From the NCBI RefSeq assembly GCF_003843835.1, contig NZ_RKQL01000007.1:54118-118117 (forward strand): 64,000 nucleotides of DNA, in the 5' to 3' direction. The stretch is from Tibeticola sediminis (GTDB lineage: Bacteria > Pseudomonadota > Gammaproteobacteria > Burkholderiales > Burkholderiaceae_C). The notes beneath the pieces were generated by a model. The model was not told the origin of the DNA. It saw nothing but the letters and a program-made list of their open reading frames with translations, and made no database searches. Positions 52,114 to 61,215 of the stretch are shown here, in pieces (position 1 is the first letter of the stretch; each line of letters starts with the position of its first letter). A program made the translations under genes and the position numbers.

Positions 52114-53624
52114 ACACGCTCCGACAAACCCTCGAGATCACACTGCTCGACGACTGCGTCTTCAGCGAGCGCGCCGCCACCGAGGGCGCGCACGACACTT
52201 TGGACCGGATTCCCGGCTCCGCGCTTCTGGGTGCCGCGGCCGCGCAGCTCTATGCCCAGCTCTCGCCCGATCAAGCCTACGCCGTCTTCCACAGTGGACG
52301 GCTGCGCTTTGGCGATGGCCTGCCCGAAACGCACGGCGGCGTCGCTTGGCCGGTGCCGATGTGTTGGCACTATGACAAAAACCACAAGCCCAAAGAAGGC
52401 CCAAGCGTCTTCAACCTGCTGCAATCCGGTTCGGACTCGCAGCAACCCAAGATTCAGTTCAAGCAGCTGCGCGAAGGCTATGTCAGCGCCTCGGGCCGCT
52501 GGATCAAGCCCACGCGCAACTACCGCATGAAAACCGCCATCAGCCCGACGACCGGTCGGGCGGCGGAGGCGCAACTGTTTGGCTACAGCGCCTTGCAGCG
52601 CGGGCAGCGCTTCATCGCGCCAATCGAGGCCGATGCCGACTTCGATCCCGCGCTGTTTGCCCGCATCACCCAAGTTCTGCAAGGGCAACTGTTTCTCGGC
52701 CGATCCCGTTCGGCGGAGTACGGTCGCGTGCGCATCGAACACCGCACCCGGGAGCACGCGGAGCTGCCTGGCCCCGTAGACGGCCGCGCGCTCACCTTGT
52801 GGCTGCTCTCAGACTTGGCCCCCTGCAATGCCCACGGACAGCCCACGCTGGAGCTGGACGTCGCGGGACTGGGCCTGCCCGCTGGCAGCCGCATCGACTG
52901 GGCCAAAACCTTCACCCGCAGTCGGCGCTACAGCCCCTGGAATGCCAAGCGGCACGGTTTTGACAGCGAGCGGCAAGTGCTCATGGCCGGTGGCGTCATC
53001 TACATCGAGCTCCCTGAGGGCACCGATACGCCTGCGCTCGCCGCCCAACTCAGCCGGGGCATCGGCTTGCACCGTGAAGCGGGGCTCGGACGGGTCTGGG
53101 TCAACCCGCCCCTGCTGGCCACGGAGCACCCGGCATTCGGCGCGCCGCAGGCTGCGGCCGTCACGCAGCCCCCAGCCGTGCCCCGGCCCGATCACCCGCT
53201 GATCGAGTGGCTCAGCCGACAGACCTCCACGAGCCGCGAGGCCATCGACGCGCGGGTGCACAAAATCACAGAGGCGTACCACGAAGCCATCGAGGCGGCT
53301 CGGCGCGAGAAGGGCTATCCCGACTACGCCACCGATTTCTACCCCTCGCGCTCGCAGTGGGGCAGCGTGCTCGAGGCGGCGCGCGCTCGGGATGGCCAAG
53401 ATCTCTACCGAGCCTTGTTCCAGAGCAACGATGCCGTCATCAAGCGCACAGGCAAGGGCTGGAATCTGGAGGTTGCGCTTGCTGCGGGGCAATCCCCGAG
53501 GGGTCCGCTTGCGGACTGGCTCAAACATTATCTTGCCGACCCGTCGGCCCAAACCTGTGACGCCCGGCTGGTGCAGCAGTTGGCCCGTCGGCTGATGGAC
53601 GATATGACCAAACGCAGGAACTGA
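52110..53624 (+). CDS. csx10: Csx10, type III-D Cas5-like subunit
   Basis: A 504-residue RAMP protein matching Csx10: ITLLDDCVFSERAATEGAHD with TLDRIPGSALLGAAAAQLYA at the start, then RLRFGDGLPETHG, AWPVPMCWHY, and LGRSRSAEYGRVRIE near residue 200. Csx10 marks subtype III-D and sits at the 5'-handle end of the complex. The C-terminal 130 residues (SRQTSTSREAIDARVHKITE …) are an extra helical domain. It starts within the stop of the previous gene (ATGA). Confidence 0.82.
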   Translation: MNTLRQTLEITLLDDCVFSERAATEGAHDTLDRIPGSALLGAAAAQLYAQLSPDQAYAVFHSGRLRFGDGLPETHGGVAWPVPMCWHYDKNHKPKEGPSVFNLLQSGSDSQQPKIQFKQLREGYVSASGRWIKPTRNYRMKTAISPTTGRAAEAQLFGYSALQRGQRFIAPIEADADFDPALFARITQVLQGQLFLGRSRSAEYGRVRIEHRTREHAELPGPVDGRALTLWLLSDLAPCNAHGQPTLELDVAGLGLPAGSRIDWAKTFTRSRRYSPWNAKRHGFDSERQVLMAGGVIYIELPEGTDTPALAAQLSRGIGLHREAGLGRVWVNPPLLATEHPAFGAPQAAAVTQPPAVPRPDHPLIEWLSRQTSTSREAIDARVHKITEAYHEAIEAARREKGYPDYATDFYPSRSQWGSVLEAARARDGQDLYRALFQSNDAVIKRTGKGWNLEVALAAGQSPRGPLADWLKHYLADPSAQTCDARLVQQLARRLMDDMTKRRN

Positions 53625-53628
53625 AACC

Positions 53629-55188
53629 ATGAGCACCTCATCCCCAGTCCGCATCCATTCCCAACTGCACATCGCCCGCGTGGTGCTCGAAGCGGTGACC
53701 CCGCTGTCTATCAGTACCGGCAGCCCCGACGGCGTGTTCGACAGCGCCTTGGTGCGCGATGCCAATGATCTCCCAGCGATCCCGGCTACCAGCCTGGCTG
53801 GAGTGCTCCGAAATTTGTATACCCAGCAACACCGCGTCGAAGCGGCTCAGCGCCTGTTTGGCTACCAAGATGGCGACGACGGCGCCGCCTCGCGCCTGCA
53901 TGTGGGCTGGGGCCACCTGCTCGACAGCCGTGGGCGCGCCGCCTGCGGCCTCTTGCTGGGCCGGGAAGCCCAGCGGCTGCGCGACGATCCGCTGCTGGCG
54001 GATGCACGGGCACAGCAGGACCAGCCCACCCTCCGCAACCGGGTGCGCCTGACCCACCGGGGCGCGGCCGCCGACACCGGCAAATTCGACCGCACCGTGC
54101 TGCCCGCAGGCCATCGCTTCGCCGTTGAGCTGCGCTTGTGGACCGCTCCGGACGAGACCGACGACCTGTGGCAAAGTCTGCTCAGCCTGCTGGGCCATCC
54201 CGGCCTGCGCCTCGGCGGCGGGGTGCGCGCCGGCTTGGGGCGCATGTGCTGCATCCGCCTGCACACCGGCCGCTTCGACCTGCGCCAGCCCGCCCAAGCC
54301 CAAGCGCTCGCTCGGCTCGGGGCCGATCCATCGGCCACGCAGGGGCTCGATGCCCGGCCCATTCCTCAGTTCCCAGTGGCGCACTGGCTCGACTCCACCC
54401 TCAGGCTCGATGCCAGGCCCATGCCTCAGTTCCCAGGGGTGGACCGGCTCGACTCCACCCTCAGCCTCGATGCCCACAACCTATGGCGCATCGGCCAGGG
54501 CGATGTCGCCATCGGCAACATCGGGCCCGACGACAAAACGCCCGACCTCCTGCCCGTGACCGAGCGTCGCGTCGTCTGGAACAACGGCCGAGGGCAGGTG
54601 AACGCTCAGCGCGAGCTGCTGCTACCCGCCACCTCGCTCAAAGGCGTGCTGGCGCACCGCATGGCCTTCCACGCGCGGCGCTTTGCGGGCCGCTGGGCGG
54701 ATCAGGAGCACGCCCGCGACCGGGATGGCCACCCGATCCCGCCGCCCGAAGTGCTTGCCTTGTTCGGCCAGATCAAAGACAAGGCGGAAGCCGGGCAGGC
54801 ACCCCAGGGTTGGGCGGGCTGCCTGTTCATCGACGACACCTATCTACCCATCCATCAATCCGCGCGGCTGATGCACAACAGCATCGACCGCTTCACCGGC
54901 GGCGTGCGCGAACACATGCTGTTTGAGGAAGAAAACGTCTATGGCGGGCAGGCCGCAGTGCATCTCAGCATCGACCTGCTACGGCTGAAATGGGCGGCCA
55001 GTGTCCACGGCACCACCGTAGCGGCCATCCAAAAAGCATTCGTCGCTGCCTTGCGCGACCTGGGCGAAGGCCGCTTGGCGCTGGGAGCCCGCTCCACATC
55101 GGGCAACGGGTTTTTCCGCGCCGACATTCCGCCCGAACTCACCACCGCCTGGCCCGAACCCGCCAGCCCACAACTGGAGGCCGCATGA
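53629..55188 (+). CDS. double Cas7 (two RAMP domains fused)
   Basis: 519 residues with two Cas7/Csm3-type halves. First: TPLSISTGSPDGVFDSALVR, LPAIPATSLAGVLRNLY, TGKFDRTVLPAGHRF and GGGVRAGLGRM. Second: AQRELLLPATSLKGVLAHRM, NSIDRFTGGVREHMLFEEEN and LGARSTSGNGFFRA. The join holds a tandem duplication of a 60-bp unit (54345-54404, 54405-54464, partial third), encoding 20-residue repeats (LDARPIPQFPVAHWLDSTLR). Fused Cas7 subunits are common in III-D complexes and replace separate Csm3/Csm5 copies. It overlaps the next gene by 4 bp. Confidence 0.85.
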   Translation: MSTSSPVRIHSQLHIARVVLEAVTPLSISTGSPDGVFDSALVRDANDLPAIPATSLAGVLRNLYTQQHRVEAAQRLFGYQDGDDGAASRLHVGWGHLLDSRGRAACGLLLGREAQRLRDDPLLADARAQQDQPTLRNRVRLTHRGAAADTGKFDRTVLPAGHRFAVELRLWTAPDETDDLWQSLLSLLGHPGLRLGGGVRAGLGRMCCIRLHTGRFDLRQPAQAQALARLGADPSATQGLDARPIPQFPVAHWLDSTLRLDARPMPQFPGVDRLDSTLSLDAHNLWRIGQGDVAIGNIGPDDKTPDLLPVTERRVVWNNGRGQVNAQRELLLPATSLKGVLAHRMAFHARRFAGRWADQEHARDRDGHPIPPPEVLALFGQIKDKAEAGQAPQGWAGCLFIDDTYLPIHQSARLMHNSIDRFTGGVREHMLFEEENVYGGQAAVHLSIDLLRLKWAASVHGTTVAAIQKAFVAALRDLGEGRLALGARSTSGNGFFRADIPPELTTAWPEPASPQLEAA

Positions 55189-55691
55189 CCACCCCCGCTC
55201 AACTCCTGACCGATTACCAAACCCTGTGCGGCACCCGAGCCGGCAGCGAGCTGCCGCGCATGCACGCCGCGGGCTTGCAACAACGGCAGCAGTCCTTCGA
55301 CGGACACGCCGAGCTGTGGGCCGCCTTCAGCGCCCACGCGCCAGTGATGGGCTGGCTGCAATTTCAGTCGCATCAACTAGCCTTTCATGACGGCCTGCCC
55401 CACCCGGCCCCGGAATGGGGCTTGCTGTTGCAGGCCGAGGCGGTCACCGCCGACAAGCTGAGCCTTTCCGTGCACCGCCCCCCATCGGGCGGCTGGACGC
55501 TGATCGAGAGCCAGCATCTGCCGCAGGGCGACCTGCTGTGCGACTGCGTGCACCATCTCGCGCACGACCCCCGGCTGGACCGCTTGCGCTATCGCCGCTA
55601 TTGGCGGCTCGACCCCGAGCTCGGCGCCGTGCAAGCCGCCGCCTGTTTCATCGGTTTTGGCCACCACGACGCCAAAGGAGCTTGTGAATGA
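55185..55691 (+). CDS. unknown small subunit of the III-D operon (Csx19-like?)
   Basis: 168 residues, not a clear RAMP. The N-terminal helical part (LLTDYQTLCGTRAGSELPRM) is followed by a beta-rich stretch with many Trp and His (VMGWLQFQSHQLAFHDGLPH) and ending RYRRYWRLDPELGAVQAAAC, FIGFG. It overlaps both neighbours by 4 bp, so it is made with the complex. III-D loci often encode Csx19 at this kind of position; the match cannot be confirmed by eye. It could also fill the role of the small Cas11 subunit, which is otherwise missing. Confidence 0.55.
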   Translation: MTTPAQLLTDYQTLCGTRAGSELPRMHAAGLQQRQQSFDGHAELWAAFSAHAPVMGWLQFQSHQLAFHDGLPHPAPEWGLLLQAEAVTADKLSLSVHRPPSGGWTLIESQHLPQGDLLCDCVHHLAHDPRLDRLRYRRYWRLDPELGAVQAAACFIGFGHHDAKGACE

Positions 55692-57979
55692 GCACATCGC
55701 CACAGCAACGCAGGCCGCAGCACTACGGAACCCACCAAGGCAACAGAGCCGATACGACAGGGGGCGGTATGGCCATGATCTCCGCCCCGTACAACTTCGT
55801 CCCGCTGTCGGATCGGGTCTTTCTCCCCGATTGGAGCCAGCAGGTCTCGCACGACATCCCGTTCAAGGACGGCCTCAGCGGCGAGCTGCACTACACCCTC
55901 ATTGCCGAGACGCCCCTGCTCGTCGGCGGAAGGCAGACCAGAGCCAACAACGGCAATCCTGGGGAGGTCAGGCCGTTCCGCTTGCCCGACGGCAGCTACG
56001 CCATTCCCGGCTCCAGCATGAAGGGTCTGCTGCGCAGCGTGATGGAAATCGCCGCGTTTGGCCGCATGAGCAAGGTCGATGAGGTGCGCCCGGGTCTGCG
56101 CGACATTTCCAAAGCCGACAGCGTGTACGCCACCCGTATCCGCGGCCAGGTCCAAACCGGGTTTCTGCGTCGGCGGGCGGACGGTGGTCAAGAGATCGTG
56201 CCGTGCCAGATGCTGCGGCTCAACCACCGCGACCTTGAAACGGCTCTGCGTATAGATTCACCGATCTTCCAGGCCCGGTGGTCAGTCGCCAAGAAATACA
56301 GCGAATGGAAGCGCTTGTGCCAGCAGCGTGGGAGAGATCCTCTAACCCTATCGTTCGATCTGGGGCATCCGGACGCCACCAAGCTCTTTAACGGCAGCCA
56401 TCAAGGCGTGCCCGTCTTTACCGGTCAGATTTCCGACAGCACAAGCAAGAATGGCAAGCACCGGGACTTTGTGTTTTACCCCCCGGAGTCGCAGCAACCT
56501 GCCATTCCCGTGCCGCCCGAAGCCTGGCGCGACTTCCTGCGCATCCACGGCGACGAGGATGGCAAACCCGACATGTCCTGGCCCGGCTACTGGAAGGCCC
56601 AATACCAGGCCGGAGCAAAGGTTCCCGTGTTCTATCTCCAAGACGGCCCCTTGCTGCGCATCGGTCTGGCCTACATGCCCAAACTGGCCGGGGATTTTTC
56701 CACCCGCGACCTGATCTGCCACAGCAGCCCTGTCCATCGGCAAGAGCCGGGTGCCCAAAACGGCTACGACTTGGCCGACCTGCTGTTTGGCGCCATCAAC
56801 AGCCAAAACCAAGCCGACGCCCTGCGCGGGCGGGTGAGCTGCGAAATGGCGCGGGCCAAAGGCCAGCCTGGGCCAAAGGCGCAGCCTCCAACCATCCTCA
56901 ACAGCCCCAAACCCAGCTATTTCCCCAACTACCTCACCCAGCCGGTGGACCCCCACAGCTGGAAGCTCAAAAAAGACCAATACGTGACCTACATTCGCAC
57001 CGACGCCGCGTGCGCGCCGACGCTGCGCGGCTTCAAGCGCTACCCGGTACGCCCCTTGGCAGACGCGCAGGTGCAGGAGCTCACCGACCAGCAGCGCGAA
57101 AACCGCAGCGTACAGGTGCGGTTGCACACCCTGCCGCCGCAAACTCGGTTCGAAGGCCGCATCGTCTTTCACAACCTCAAGCCTGTGGAACTCGGCGCCC
57201 TGCTGTGGGTGCTCACTTGGGGCGGCAAGGCCGGGTTGCGCCACAGCCTGGGCATGGGCAAGCCGTTTGGCTTTGGCCAAGTGCGCATCGAGCTGCAAGC
57301 CGACCGCAGCCGCCTCATCCCGAACGACCCCGCCGAGCCGGAGGCGGCGCTCACGCCCGAGCGGATCGAGCAGCTCATGCGTGCATTCGTCCAAACGATG
57401 ACCGAGCAGATTCCCCAGTGGGAGCGCAGCCCGCAAATCCTCAACCTGCTGGCCATGGCGAATCCGCAAAGTGCAACCCAGCTGCCCGCGGGCATGGAAT
57501 TGCGGCATATGCGCCTCGACTCCAAGCAACACGTCAACGAGTTCCAGGCCGCCAAGAAAGACAAGCTGGTTCTGCCCGACTACGCGGTGGCCACCGGCGC
57601 GCTCGATGCCAGCAGTTTCCGGCCGGCTCGGGGCAAGCCATGCACCGCATCACAGCCACACGCCGCCTCCGCGAGCGTCTCCGCCCCAACGACAGCACCC
57701 GCCAAGCCCGCCGAACCGGCCTTCAAGGAAACAGAAGAGGAGTGGACGAACGTGGTTCTGACCTGGAACAAAGGCAACCGAAGCCTCAAAGCCACGGCGG
57801 CACAGCAAGGCACTGCCACCGCCAACCAGGCAGACGCGGACAAACTACTCGCCATGCTGCCGCAGGAGCAGCGGGACAAGCTGAAGAAAAAAGGCGAACT
57901 CAAAGGGGCACAGGCCACCGTCACCATCAAAGGCAACTACTACACCCTCATCCGCTTGGCCTGGCCTGGGACAAGCTGA
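55688..57979 (+). CDS. large RAMP protein, TIGR03986-like Cas7
   Basis: 763 residues. After an N-terminal basic tail comes SAPYNFVPLSDRVFLPDW, the start typical of the TIGR03986 RAMP family found with Csx10. RAMP marks: AIPGSSMKGLLRSVMEIAAF near residue 110, a central GDFSTRDLICHSSPVHRQEP, NGYDLADLLFGAINSQNQAD, and the Gly-rich loop GGKAGLRHSLGMGKPFGFGQ near residue 520. The C-terminal 150 residues are low complexity (Ala/Pro/Thr) followed by a small basic domain (RDKLKKKGELKGAQATVTIK) like a nucleic-acid-binding fold. Last gene of the operon, before the leader of array 2. Confidence 0.82.
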   Translation: MSTSPQQRRPQHYGTHQGNRADTTGGGMAMISAPYNFVPLSDRVFLPDWSQQVSHDIPFKDGLSGELHYTLIAETPLLVGGRQTRANNGNPGEVRPFRLPDGSYAIPGSSMKGLLRSVMEIAAFGRMSKVDEVRPGLRDISKADSVYATRIRGQVQTGFLRRRADGGQEIVPCQMLRLNHRDLETALRIDSPIFQARWSVAKKYSEWKRLCQQRGRDPLTLSFDLGHPDATKLFNGSHQGVPVFTGQISDSTSKNGKHRDFVFYPPESQQPAIPVPPEAWRDFLRIHGDEDGKPDMSWPGYWKAQYQAGAKVPVFYLQDGPLLRIGLAYMPKLAGDFSTRDLICHSSPVHRQEPGAQNGYDLADLLFGAINSQNQADALRGRVSCEMARAKGQPGPKAQPPTILNSPKPSYFPNYLTQPVDPHSWKLKKDQYVTYIRTDAACAPTLRGFKRYPVRPLADAQVQELTDQQRENRSVQVRLHTLPPQTRFEGRIVFHNLKPVELGALLWVLTWGGKAGLRHSLGMGKPFGFGQVRIELQADRSRLIPNDPAEPEAALTPERIEQLMRAFVQTMTEQIPQWERSPQILNLLAMANPQSATQLPAGMELRHMRLDSKQHVNEFQAAKKDKLVLPDYAVATGALDASSFRPARGKPCTASQPHAASASVSAPTTAPAKPAEPAFKETEEEWTNVVLTWNKGNRSLKATAAQQGTATANQADADKLLAMLPQEQRDKLKKKGELKGAQATVTIKGNYYTLIRLAWPGTS

Positions 57980-58530
57980 ACCGCCGCAAGCTTGCAACAC
58001 CCGTCGACACGCCCAGTGAACCCTACAGTACCACGGTGCCCAGCTCAACCCCAAGCGCCAACTGCTCCCAATCGACAGCGGTGCCGCTGCTGGCGGGCCT
58101 CTGGCGCTTCGCACCCTGCGAGCCCTGAGCGCTGCGCCGCGCACCGGGGAAGACAACTGCCGCAGACACGCACGTGCCTGTGGTCCCTGCGTCCGACGGA
58201 GGGGGGCCGCCCGCCGGAGCCGAGCACAGCCGGACCAAGACCCCCCGCGTCCAACGGGGTGCCGTGCACAGGATGCCATTGCGCGAGGGCCGAGCCGCGT
58301 CGAGTTCAACCCCCGCAGATGGCACCGCCCGCTGCCGCCGCCGCGCACGGGCAGCCCACCCCTGCGCGCCCGAAAAACAAGCCCAAATCCCTGGCCACGC
58401 GCAGATCGTTGATTTAATTGAGAAAAATCGTGTTTTCGCGGGAAACCCCAAGCACCAACAGCCCGCGAACGCGATGCGCGCCGCAAACCGCCCAAAAACG
58501 CGTTGACAATCAACGGGTTGCAAGGGTAGA
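57980..58530 (+). promoter_or_regulatory. leader of CRISPR array 2
   Basis: 551 bp without a credible gene. GCAAGCTTGC lies 6 bases after the upstream stop (57986-57995), mirroring array 1. Conserved parts: GC-rich block near 58188-58275 (CCCCGCGTCCAACGGGG), GCGCAGATCGTTGATTTA at 58399-58416 (132 bp before the first repeat) and TTGACA at 58503-58508 (28 bp before the first repeat). Confidence 0.8.
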
Positions 58531-59827
58531 GTTCCGGCATACCCGGTTCATGAACGGGATTAAGATTTATCCCCTCCAGAGGCAACCACTGCGGTGTGTT
58601 CCGGCATACCCGGTTCATGAACGGGATTAAGACGCGATTTCGAGCGCAGCTTCCGGGAAGCCCTTTGTTCCGGCATACCCGGTTCATGAACGGGATTAAG
58701 ACGATGTCAATTTTAGCTACGCTGGCAACATAGATAGAGTTCCGGCATACCCGGTTCATGAACGGGATTAAGACAAAAACATCGCCATTATGAAAGCGGA
58801 AACAATAGTTCCGGCATACCCGGTTCATGAACGGGATTAAGACGTTTTCCTTGCCGTTCCGTTTGAACTTGAGCAGTTCCGGCATACCCGGTTCATGAAC
58901 GGGATTAAGACTGCGACCGCACAATTTGCTGCACGAGTTTTGCGTTCCGGCATACCCGGTTCATGAACGGGATTAAGACTTCATAAAAGTAACTGTACAA
59001 TCGTCTTTAGCCAGTTCCGGCATACCCGGTTCATGAACGGGATTAAGACAACGACGACCGGAACGCCGATCGCCGCAACGATCGTTCCGGCATACCCGGT
59101 TCATGAACGGGATTAAGACATGACGAGACTCGATAGCGGGCATAGCGATAACTTGTTCCGGCATACCCGGTTCATGAACGGGATTAAGACCATGACGGGC
59201 GAACTCCCGAACTAGGGTATCAATATCTGTTCCGGCATACCCGGTTCATGAACGGGATTAAGACAGGGGTGTCGGGCGCGCCGTCGCGCCCTTTGCGGAG
59301 TTCCGGCATACCCGGTTCATGAACGGGATTAAGACAGCGTTGGGTTGATTGATGTTGACTGCCATGATTTACGTTCCGGCATACCCGGTTCATGAACGGG
59401 ATTAAGACTCAAGCCAGCTCGCAAGAGAGCCGGCCGAAGTTTCGGCATACCCGGTTCATGAACGGGATTAAGACTGGGTTTCCCCCGAGATATCGTCGAT
59501 ACGCACGTCGTTCCGGCATACCCGGTTCATGAACGGGATTAAGACTGACTTCCGGTCCGCCGCTGGTCGCCCACTTCGCGTTCCGGCATACCCGGTTCAT
59601 GAACGGGATTAAGGCCAGACGCCGTTATGGCTCATCTCGGCTTTAAAAGTTCCGGCATACCCGGTTCATGAACGGGATTAAGACACAATTTCTTCCCACC
59701 GATACCGGCGGGCATAATTTTCGTTCCGGCATACCCGGTTCATGAACGGGATTAAGACGGATGGGGGTAGTAGTGACGCCACCCGAAGGTGATTCCGGCA
59801 TACCCGGTTCACGAACCAATTAAAGCT
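58531..59827 (+). CRISPR. CRISPR array 2, 19 repeats
   Basis: 19 copies of a 36-bp repeat starting GTTCCGGCATACCCGGTTCA and ending TGAACGGGATTAAGAC, with 18 spacers of 30-38 bp. The last 27 bases equal those of array 1; the first nine differ. Variants: first repeat ends AAGAT, repeat 14 begins GTTTCGG (59439), repeat 16 ends AAGGC (59580), and the last (59792-59827) is badly decayed (TTCACGAACCAATTAAAGC). Leader on the left, decay on the right: read on the plus strand. Several spacers encode peptides like those of array 1 spacers, pointing to shared target phages. Confidence 0.97.
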
Positions 59828-59896
59828 AGTATCCGATTTCGGGGGTTCCCTGAATAGGGAACGGCATCAGAACCAAGGTCTATCATTCGACATCGG

Positions 59897-61120
59897 GTGA
59901 GTTTGGAGATGCACAAAACCTTGTTGACTTTTCTGGGTAAAGGGCGCGATTCGGCCAAAACGGGTTATCGGGTTGCCAACTACCGCTTTCCCGATGGCCT
60001 GACCCGCCAGTCGGCGTTTTTCGGTTTGGCGCTCGCCGAGGTCGTCAAGCCCGATCTGCTCGTCATGCTCGGCACCACGGGCAGCATGTGGGGCGTGCTG
60101 GTCGAACATGTCGCCGTGGAGGGGGAAGATGAGGCCTTGCGCCTGGAGTTGATGGAGGCGGAATACGCCGGTCAGGTGGATCAGCCCCTGCTCGACCGCG
60201 TGGCCCCTTTGCTGCGGCGCGCCGCGGGGATCGAGGTGCTGCCTCGGCTCATCCCCAGCGGGCGCAGCGCCCAGGAACAGGTCGAGATGCTCTCGACCAT
60301 TGCTTCGTCCGTGCCCAAGAGCACGCAGTTGCAGATCGACGTGACGCATGGGTTTCGCCACCTGGGCATGGTGGGTTTGCTTTCGGCGGAGTTGCTGCAG
60401 CGCCTGCGCGCGCAGACCGAGGTGCACGCGGTTTGGTACGGCGCGCTGGATATGACCCAAGACCAGCTCACCCCAGTCTTGGCACTGGACGGCTTACAGT
60501 CCGTGCAGCGGTGGGTGAGCGCGCTCGATCGCTTCGATGCCAGCAATGACTACGGCGTATTCGCGCCCTTGCTCGAGGCCGACGGCCTGCCCCGCGATAA
60601 GGCCCAGTGTCTCGTCGATGCCGCGTTTTTTGAGAACATGAGCAACGTCGCGGACGCCGCCCGGCGCATCAACACCGTCTTGTCCGCGCTCGACGCACCA
60701 CTGCGCGGCCCGAGCGAGTTGTTCCGCCAGACCTTGCGCAAGCGCCTGGAGTGGGCCCGCAAAAACGACTTGGGCGAGCAGCAACGGTTGCTGGCGCTGC
60801 GCGCCCTGGATCGCGGGGATTTGCTGCGCGCGGCGATTTTCGGCTTGGAATCTCTGATCACGCGTTTGTGCCAAGAGCAGGGCAAAGATCCGCTGGACTA
60901 CCAGCAACGCGAACAGGCCGATGTGGTGTTTCAGCAGGAGCTCAAGGCGGGCGCACACCCTGACTGGAAACGTTACGCGTACTGGAACCTGAAAAATCTG
61001 CGCAATGCGATGGCGCACGGCACGTCGCCGGAAATTCGCTTTGTGCAGGAGTTGCTACGCAACCCGCAGCGCCTGCGTGAAGAACTGCGCAGCGCGCTAA
61101 GCCGCCTGTCACAGCCGTGA
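59897..61120 (+). CDS. csx1: Csx1/TM1812-type CARF-HEPN ribonuclease
   Basis: A 407-residue protein. The N-terminal CARF domain (TLLTFLGKGRDSAKTGYRVA, LVMLGTTGSMWGVLVEH) has the family mark LQIDVTHGFRHLGMVGLLSA near residue 155. The C-terminal HEPN domain ends with NLKNLRNAMAHG, the R-x4-H RNase motif, intact. Such proteins cut RNA without sequence preference when cyclic oligoadenylate (usually cA4) binds. It directly follows array 2. Start is GTG 59897 or ATG 59909; a GGAG just before the ATG is too close to favour it. Confidence 0.9.
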   Translation: MSLEMHKTLLTFLGKGRDSAKTGYRVANYRFPDGLTRQSAFFGLALAEVVKPDLLVMLGTTGSMWGVLVEHVAVEGEDEALRLELMEAEYAGQVDQPLLDRVAPLLRRAAGIEVLPRLIPSGRSAQEQVEMLSTIASSVPKSTQLQIDVTHGFRHLGMVGLLSAELLQRLRAQTEVHAVWYGALDMTQDQLTPVLALDGLQSVQRWVSALDRFDASNDYGVFAPLLEADGLPRDKAQCLVDAAFFENMSNVADAARRINTVLSALDAPLRGPSELFRQTLRKRLEWARKNDLGEQQRLLALRALDRGDLLRAAIFGLESLITRLCQEQGKDPLDYQQREQADVVFQQELKAGAHPDWKRYAYWNLKNLRNAMAHGTSPEIRFVQELLRNPQRLREELRSALSRLSQP

Positions 61121-61215
61121 GGGGAGCGGGCGCAGAAACATGTAATCGCCCGATGAGTCCAGCGGGTAAAGGGAGTCATGGCGAGATCGTGATGAGAAGG
61201 CGGGAGGAAGCATGG

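Noticed and set aside
48825..57979. Effector operon considered as type III-B (Cmr)
   Set aside because: Csx10-like and TIGR03986-like subunits plus a fused double Cas7 fit III-D better; no Cmr1/Cmr4/Cmr6 set is seen.
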